Shown in pieces: positions 59,195 through 64,000 of a stretch of DNA of 64,000 nucleotides. How positions within the stretch are numbered: the stretch's first letter is position 1; each line of letters starts with the position of its first letter. The notes under the pieces are model-generated. The model had not been told where the DNA came from. It saw only the letters and a list, made by a program, of their open reading frames with translations, and did not search any database. The stretch spans positions 248,001-312,000 of the forward strand of contig CAVTJP010000005.1 of NCBI GenBank assembly GCA_963735085.1, given 5' to 3'. The DNA is from DATJGR01 sp963735085 (lineage in GTDB: Bacteria > Pseudomonadota > Gammaproteobacteria > Pseudomonadales > Azotimanducaceae). Position numbers and translations under genes: made by a program.

Positions 59195-60250
59195 TCAGGA
59201 TGGATCGATGTCGAGGCTCGCCTGCACCGCATCGGGCGAGCGTTGCGCCCCACGCGTGAGCCCGAAGTGCTGATAGGTCTTTTCGGTGACGATGCGACCG
59301 CGCGGCGTACGCATGATGAAACCCTGCTGGATCAGGAACGGTTCGAGCACGTCTTCGATCGTGTCGCGTTCTTCGCTGATCGCGGCCGCGAGCGAGTCGA
59401 TGCCAACGGGGCCGCCGCCGAACTTGTCGAGGATCGCAAGCAACAGCCGGCGATCCATCGTATCGAAGCCCTCGGCATCGACGCTGAGCATGTCCAGCGC
59501 CTGATTCGCGATGTTCGCGGTCACCGTTCCATCGCTGCGCACTTCGGCAAAATCGCGCACTCGCCGCAGCAGGCGATTGGCGATCCGGGGCGTGCCCCGC
59601 GAGCGGCCGGCAACCGCGGTAGCGCCGTCAGGTTCGATACGCACTTGCAGCTTATCCGCCGAGCGCAGCGCAATCTGCGTCAATTCCGCGACCGTGTAGA
59701 ACTCCAGGCGCTGCACGATACCGAAACGATCGCGCAGCGGCGACGTCAGCAGACCCGCGCGCGTTGTCGCGCCAACCAACGTGAACGGCGGCACGTCGAG
59801 CTTGATCGAACGCGCCGCCGGACCTTCGCCGATGACGATGTCGATCTGAAAGTCTTCCATCGCTGGATACAGAATCTCCTCGACGACAGGACTCAAGCGG
59901 TGAATCTCGTCGATGAACAGCACGTCTCCCGCGTCCAGGTTGGTCAACATCGCGGCCAGGTCGCCGGCTTTCTCCAACACCGGCCCGGACGTGCTCTTGA
60001 GTTTGGCGGACATTTCATTGGCAATGATGTGTGCCAACGTCGTCTTGCCGAGACCCGGCGGACCGAACACCAGCGTGTGATCGAGCGGTTCGCCGCGCCT
60101 GCGCGCGGCCTCGATGAACACGCTCATCTGCTCTTTGACGACCGCTTGACCGATGTATCCCTGCAACGACGTCGGGCGCAACGCCCGATCGAGCGCCACC
60201 TCGTCGGATGGCGAGCGGCCCGACACGATGCGATCCGGTTCAACTGTCAC
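59195..60250 (-). CDS. ruvB: Holliday junction branch migration helicase RuvB
   Basis: A 351-residue AAA+ motor. Walker A is VFGPPGLGKTTLAHIIANE, Walker B VLFIDEIHRLSPVVEE, and sensor TLVGATTRAGLLTSPLRDRF. The C-terminal winged helix includes GFIMRTPRGRIVTEKTYQHF. The GTG at 60250 (VTVEPDRIVSGRSP) is chosen as start; more upstream sequence in frame overlaps ruvA antisense-free readings without support. Drives branch migration with RuvA and RuvC. Confidence 0.95.
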   Translation of the reverse strand: MTVEPDRIVSGRSPSDEVALDRALRPTSLQGYIGQAVVKEQMSVFIEAARRRGEPLDHTLVFGPPGLGKTTLAHIIANEMSAKLKSTSGPVLEKAGDLAAMLTNLDAGDVLFIDEIHRLSPVVEEILYPAMEDFQIDIVIGEGPAARSIKLDVPPFTLVGATTRAGLLTSPLRDRFGIVQRLEFYTVAELTQIALRSADKLQVRIEPDGATAVAGRSRGTPRIANRLLRRVRDFAEVRSDGTVTANIANQALDMLSVDAEGFDTMDRRLLLAILDKFGGGPVGIDSLAAAISEERDTIEDVLEPFLIQQGFIMRTPRGRIVTEKTYQHFGLTRGAQRSPDAVQASLDIDPS

Positions 60251-60299
60251 GCGTGCCCCTGCGCCGGCCTGTGCGGCGGCCTGTGCGGCAATGTGCTGG

Positions 60300-60905
60300 T
60301 CACGCTTCCTGCCCGGCCATGCGTTTGAGCGCGGTGCGCACCACGTCCTCCGTGGAGTGGCCGTGAATATAGGCATTGCCGATTGCCCGGCTTGCCTCGG
60401 CCGGACGGTAGCCCAGTGCGATCAACGCGCGTTCGGCCTCTTCGATGACCTCGCGCGTTGCATCGCCGGGCTTCGGCCGCGCAGCGTCCGGAATCGTGAC
60501 CAGTCGATCGATGCGGTCTTTGAGTTCAACGACCAGACGTTCGGCAGTCTTGCGTCCAACACCGGGCAGTTTGACCAGACGCGCAATCTCACCGTCGCGA
60601 ATACACCGCGCGAGGTCCGCGATACCCATGCCCGAGAGCACATTCAGCGCGAGCTTAGGACCGACGCCGCCGACCTTGATCAACGCCCGGAACAGATCGC
60701 GTTCGCCAACACTGGCGAAGCCGAACAATGAATGCGCATCCTCACGAATGCTCAAGTGAGTAAACAGTGTGACATCGTGGCCGATGCCCGGAAGATGGCT
60801 CAGCGTATTCGCGGTGACGTCCACCTCGTAGCCGATGCCGGCGACGTCGACCAGCACGGTGTGCTCGTCCCGCGCGATCAATGTGCCTCGAATTCGTCCG
60901 ATCAT
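60300..60905 (-). CDS. ruvA: Holliday junction DNA-binding protein RuvA
   Basis: A 201-residue tetrameric junction-binding protein. Domain I starts MIGRIRGTLIARDEHTVLVD and has GIGYEVDV. Domain II has the paired helix-hairpin-helix motifs ALIKVGGVGPKLALNVLSGM and LVKLPGVGRKTAERLVVELK. Domain III at the C-terminus (EEAERALIALGYRPAEASRA) contacts RuvB. The ATG at 60905 follows the ruvC stop by 5 bases. Confidence 0.96.
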   Translation of the reverse strand: MIGRIRGTLIARDEHTVLVDVAGIGYEVDVTANTLSHLPGIGHDVTLFTHLSIREDAHSLFGFASVGERDLFRALIKVGGVGPKLALNVLSGMGIADLARCIRDGEIARLVKLPGVGRKTAERLVVELKDRIDRLVTIPDAARPKPGDATREVIEEAERALIALGYRPAEASRAIGNAYIHGHSTEDVVRTALKRMAGQEA

Positions 60906-60910
60906 CCTTG

Positions 60911-61393
60911 TCAGCCGACGTTCCGCGGGGGCTGAGTATTGATGTGGCAAATCGCAATGGCAAGCGCGTCGGCCGCGTCCGCAGACGGCGCCGCGCTCAG
61001 ATTCAGCAATCGACACACCATGTGTTGCACCTGATATTTGTTGGCGCCACCGGTGCCGGTGACGGCTTGCTTCACTCGTCGCGCGGCGTACTCGGCGACC
61101 GGCAATCCAACCGCTACCACGGCCGCCAACGCCGCCCCGCGCGCCTGCCCGAGCTTCAACGCAGAACTCGCGTTGCGCGCCATGAACACCTGTTCGATGG
61201 CCACCGCGTCCGGCGCATGGTCGCGAATCAACGATGCGATGCCCTCGTAAATCTCACCGAGTCGTATCGGTATCTCTGAATGCGTGGTCCGGATACAACC
61301 GCTCGCAACGTAAACCGATTCACCGCACCGCACATCGATGACACCGTAGCCAGTGACGCGCGATCCCGGATCGATGCCGAGGATTCGCGTCAT
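60911..61393 (-). CDS. ruvC: crossover junction endodeoxyribonuclease RuvC
   Basis: A 160-residue Holliday junction resolvase. The RNase H-like fold starts RILGIDPGSRVTGYGVIDV with the first catalytic Asp, then the Glu in DAVAIEQVFMARNASSALKL, and the C-terminal SADAADALAIAICH with the last Asp pair. The ATG at 61393 is the conserved start; a longer reading begins in upstream sequence without family support. First gene of the ruvC-ruvA-ruvB unit. Confidence 0.96.
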   Translation of the reverse strand: MTRILGIDPGSRVTGYGVIDVRCGESVYVASGCIRTTHSEIPIRLGEIYEGIASLIRDHAPDAVAIEQVFMARNASSALKLGQARGAALAAVVAVGLPVAEYAARRVKQAVTGTGGANKYQVQHMVCRLLNLSAAPSADAADALAIAICHINTQPPRNVG

Positions 61394-61627
61394 CGACGGT
61401 GCATATTCTGGCCAGCGTAGTCGCAGGCTAACGTAGTGCGCCATTTTCTTTGGAGCTTGATCGGCGGCTCCGAAGAATAGTGTGGAGTTGAATTCCGGTG
61501 GAGCGGGCAGTTATTCGCGCCGGACACGCCGTAGGTCCCATCCCTGGAGGCTCGTCCTGCGTGCCGATCCTCCGCCACAACCGTCAACTCCAACGCCAAA
61601 CCCTGAATGCATTCTCGGCGCACTACG
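61394..61627. other. intergenic region between aspS and ruvC; no gene seen
   Basis: The 234 bases hold no plausible gene or RNA. In many gammaproteobacteria yebC lies between aspS and ruvC; no trace of it is seen here. The sequence should hold the ruvCAB promoter, but no clear -35/-10 pair was found. Confidence 0.6.
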
Positions 61628-63379
61628 CTAGCGCAAACGAATGTGCAGTTCGCGAAGCTGGTGTTCGTCGACCGCGGTTGGCGCTGCCGTCAACGGACAC
61701 GACGCCGTCTGCGTTTTCGGGAACGCGATGACGTCTCGAATGGCGGTCGCGCCCACCATCAGCATCACCAGCCGGTCGACGCCGAGCGCGATGCCGCCGT
61801 GTGGCGGACAGCCGTACTTCAAAGCGTCGAGCAGAAAACCGAAACGCGCCTCTGCCTCCTGGCCGAGACCCAACGTCGCAAACACCGCCTGCTGCATCTC
61901 GCTGCTGTGTATCCGGATCGACCCACCGCCCGTTTCATAGCCGTTCAGCACGACGTCGTAGGCGCGCGCATGCGCGGCCTCCGGGTCGGCCAACAGCTCT
62001 TCGATGCTGCACGCGGGACTGGTGAACGGATGATGCATCGCTTCCAGACGACCTTCCCTGCCACGTTCGAACATCGGCCAATCGACAACCCAGCACGGCG
62101 CCCAGCGGTCTTCGATCAGACCGAGATCGACGCCGAGCTGGTTGCGCAACGCACCGAGCGCTGCGTTCACCACACCGCTCTGATCCGCGCCGAAGAACAC
62201 CACGTCGCCGGCGACCGCACCACTGCGATCGAGTACCGCTTCGATGACGTTTTCAGGAAGGAACTTCAGGATCGGTGACTGCAACCCAGCCGCGCCGGTG
62301 CCGCGTTCGTTCACCTTTATATAGGCAAGGCCTCTGGCGCCGTAGCGTCCTACGAAATCGGCGTAGCCATCGAGTTCTTTGCGCGACAGACGCGCCGCAC
62401 CGGGCGCGCGCAGCGCGGCGACACGACCACGCGGGTCGTTGGCCGGTGCGTTGAATACCTTGAATTCAACCGCCTGCACCAGGTCGGCGATGTCGACGAG
62501 TTCCATCGGATTGCGCAGATCGGGCTTGTCGCTGCCGTAACGACACATGGCCTCGGCAAACGTCAGCACCGGAAAATCCGGCAACTCGACGTGCAATAGC
62601 TCGGCAAACAGGCGTTTCAGCATGGTCTCGGTCAGCACCATGATGTCGCGCTCTTCGATGAACGACGCCTCGATGTCGATCTGGGTAAATTCGGGTTGAC
62701 GCTCAGCGCGCAGATCCTCGTCGCGGAAACAGCGCGCGATCTGATAGTACTTGTCCATGCCGGACATCATCAGCAGTTGCTTGAATACCTGCGGCGACTG
62801 CGGCAATGCGAAGAACTGTCCGGGATGGGTCCGGCTCGGCACGAGGTAGTCGCGGGCACCTTCCGGTGTCGCGCGCGTCAGAATCGGCGTTTCGATCTCG
62901 GTGTAGCCGGCATCTTCGAGATAGCGGCGCACGGCCGACAGAATCGTCGCGCGCATGCGCAAACGGTGTTGCATCTCCGGCCGCCGCAGATCGAGATAGC
63001 GATAGCGCAGCCGAATGTCTTCACCCGCATCGGAATAGTCGTCGAGCTGAAACGGCGGCGTCAGTGCCGAATTGAGGATTTCGAGTTCACGGCCGAGCAC
63101 TTCGACCTCGCCGGTTTTCATGTCCGGATTGACCGTGCCGGCAGGTCGCAGCCGAACCTTGCCTGTAATGCGCAGCACAAATTCGTTGCGCACTTTGTCG
63201 GCGGTCGCGAAGCTGTCCTCGATGTCCGGGTCGTAGACCACCTGAATGATGCCGCTGCGATCGCGTACGTCGAGGAAAATCACACCGCCGTGGTCGCGGC
63301 GACGATGCACCCAGCCGCAAAGTTCGACTTCGCGATCGACCTGCGATGCATCGAGATCGCCACAGTAATGACTGCGCAT
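61628..63379 (-). CDS. aspS: aspartate-tRNA ligase
   Basis: A 583-residue bacterial-type class II synthetase. The N-terminal OB-fold starts MRSHYCGDLDASQVDREVEL and includes GWVHRRRDHGGVIFLDVRDR. Motif 2 is YYQIARCFRDEDLRAERQPE, the flipping-loop region follows, and motif 3 is GIALGVDRLVMLMVGATAIR, ending DVIAFPKTQTASCPLTAAP. The large GAD insertion of bacterial AspRS is present. The ATG at 63379 is the conserved start; the ATG 6 bases upstream is equally readable. Confidence 0.96.
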   Translation of the reverse strand: MRSHYCGDLDASQVDREVELCGWVHRRRDHGGVIFLDVRDRSGIIQVVYDPDIEDSFATADKVRNEFVLRITGKVRLRPAGTVNPDMKTGEVEVLGRELEILNSALTPPFQLDDYSDAGEDIRLRYRYLDLRRPEMQHRLRMRATILSAVRRYLEDAGYTEIETPILTRATPEGARDYLVPSRTHPGQFFALPQSPQVFKQLLMMSGMDKYYQIARCFRDEDLRAERQPEFTQIDIEASFIEERDIMVLTETMLKRLFAELLHVELPDFPVLTFAEAMCRYGSDKPDLRNPMELVDIADLVQAVEFKVFNAPANDPRGRVAALRAPGAARLSRKELDGYADFVGRYGARGLAYIKVNERGTGAAGLQSPILKFLPENVIEAVLDRSGAVAGDVVFFGADQSGVVNAALGALRNQLGVDLGLIEDRWAPCWVVDWPMFERGREGRLEAMHHPFTSPACSIEELLADPEAAHARAYDVVLNGYETGGGSIRIHSSEMQQAVFATLGLGQEAEARFGFLLDALKYGCPPHGGIALGVDRLVMLMVGATAIRDVIAFPKTQTASCPLTAAPTAVDEHQLRELHIRLR

Positions 63380-63547
63380 GAACATGTCCTAGGGGAATAT
63401 CGGCGCGCGCAGACTATCACAAGTGACGCTCGGCACCTTCAGCGCATTACCAGCGAATACACTAGGCAAAGCGCGCGGCGGTGGTTTGCACCCGGGCGAT
63501 CGACCCCGTCTTTCGCGACTGCGGCGAGCACGGTCGGCTAACGACGG

Positions 63548-64000
63548 TCACTTCTTGTTCGGTTTGTCGCCGCCGCTGCGCTTCGCGTCGCTGCGTCCTG
63601 AATTACTCGGCGCGTCGCCCTTCGACGCCTTTCGCCCGGCATCGCTCGAAGGCTTGCCGGTCGGGTTCGACTTGGACTTGGCCGCACCATCGGATGCGCT
63701 GGACGAACTCTTCGCCTCTGACGATCCGCCGGACTTGGATTCGCTCTTCGACTCGCCTTTCGAATCACCTTTCGATTCGCCCTTCGAATCGCCTTTCGAT
63801 TCCGCGTTTGAGCCTTCGCTCGACGACGACTCGCTATTCGAATCGCTGCCGCTCGCAACGTTTTTCCTGTCACCGGACTTGAAGTCCGTCTCGTACCAAC
63901 CACCACCCTTCAAACGAAACGCGACGGCGGAGATTTTCTTGCGCAGGAGATCTTTTCCGCACGACGGGCATTCGACCAGCGGTGCTTCACTCATTTTCTG
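63548..64000 (-). CDS. FmdB family zinc-ribbon protein with Ser/Lys-rich tail (5' end beyond window)
   Basis: The frame runs off the right edge as ...QK then MSEAPLVECPSCGKDLLRKK, which matches the middle of FmdB zinc ribbons (CxxC pair; the first CxxC lies outside the window), then AFRLKGGGWYETDFKSG typical of the family. The Met at 63994 is therefore internal, not the start. The last 100 residues are low-complexity Ser/Lys/Gly (SKGDSKGESKGDSKGESKSE), coded by tandem repeats at about 63735-63805. FmdB proteins are predicted regulators or assembly factors without firm function. FmdB-like genes often sit upstream of aspS, as here. Confidence 0.87.
   Translation of the reverse strand, partial: QKMSEAPLVECPSCGKDLLRKKISAVAFRLKGGGWYETDFKSGDRKNVASGSDSNSESSSSEGSNAESKGDSKGESKGDSKGESKSESKSGGSSEAKSSSSASDGAAKSKSNPTGKPSSDAGRKASKGDAPSNSGRSDAKRSGGDKPNKK

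Noticed and set aside
1..64000. CRISPR arrays, insertion sequences, prophage genes or a replication origin
   Set aside because: No regularly spaced repeats with unique spacers, no transposase or integrase motifs, no phage structural genes and no DnaA-box cluster were recognised.

Overview
The window is GC-rich by eye and comes from a Gram-negative bacterium, most likely a Gammaproteobacterium. The reasons are a complete tolQ-tolR-tolA-tolB-pal-cpoB envelope operon, ruvABC and aspS just upstream of it, queE-queC and a tRNA-Lys just downstream, a Tat-type MsrP with its haem partner MsrQ, and an nadA gene. The many CoA-dependent catabolic genes suggest an environmental heterotroph. Genus cannot be read from the sequence.

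Layout. 1-1.0 kb: nadA, cut by the left edge. 1.0-15 kb: an ATP-grasp gene, then a catabolic block (SDRs, acyl-CoA synthetase, MFE-2-like dehydrogenase, CoA transferase, paired acyl-CoA dehydrogenases of which the first is frameshifted, NPP-type phosphodiesterase), then MarC, a ThDP enzyme and a NamZ-like gene. 14.5-19.8 kb: N-acyl-D-amino-acid deacylase, HigB-HigA and MntA-HepT toxin-antitoxin pairs, a graveyard of three fused gene remnants, and an HNH endonuclease. 19.8-28.1 kb: a Rieske oxygenase with its own TetR regulator and a clear palindromic operator, a rhodanese-VOC fusion, a tannase-family protein lacking its catalytic Ser and His, two serine-hydrolase/beta-lactamase-fold proteins, a GST and a GNAT. 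28.1-31.5 kb: an XRE/nucleotidyltransferase pair and a metallophosphoesterase-GHKL ATPase pair. 31.5-52.8 kb: hydrolases, SDRs, enoyl-CoA hydratases, two damaged GNAT genes, a DUF222-HNH protein, an orphan PIN protein, a wrecked ABC-F gene, msrPQ, an MFS transporter, a YbaY-NlpE type lipoprotein, an arylsulfatase and a phosphotransferase. 52.8-64 kb: conserved core with tRNA-Lys, queC-queE, tol-pal, ruvBAC, aspS, and an FmdB-type zinc ribbon gene cut by the right edge.

How it fits together. In E. coli the tol-pal-cpoB operon is followed by a tRNA-Lys cluster and then nadA. Here the same markers are present in matching order and orientation but are separated by about 52 kb, so 1.0-52.7 kb reads as accessory DNA accumulated between two core anchors. 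That stretch mixes CoA-ester catabolism (ligase, dehydrogenases, hydratases, CoA transferase) with toxin-antitoxin and nuclease genes, and nearly all broken genes in the window lie in it. No integrase, transposase, CRISPR array or phage gene was seen. No stretch longer than about 240 bases lacks a gene or recognisable remnant. The strongest unusual signals are the tannase homologue with a dismantled catalytic triad, the tandem ATGA mini-ORF chain between tolQ and tolR, the chimeric pseudogene at 17.9-18.7 kb, the ABC-F remnant that has lost both Walker A segments, and the metallophosphoesterase-GHKL gene pair.
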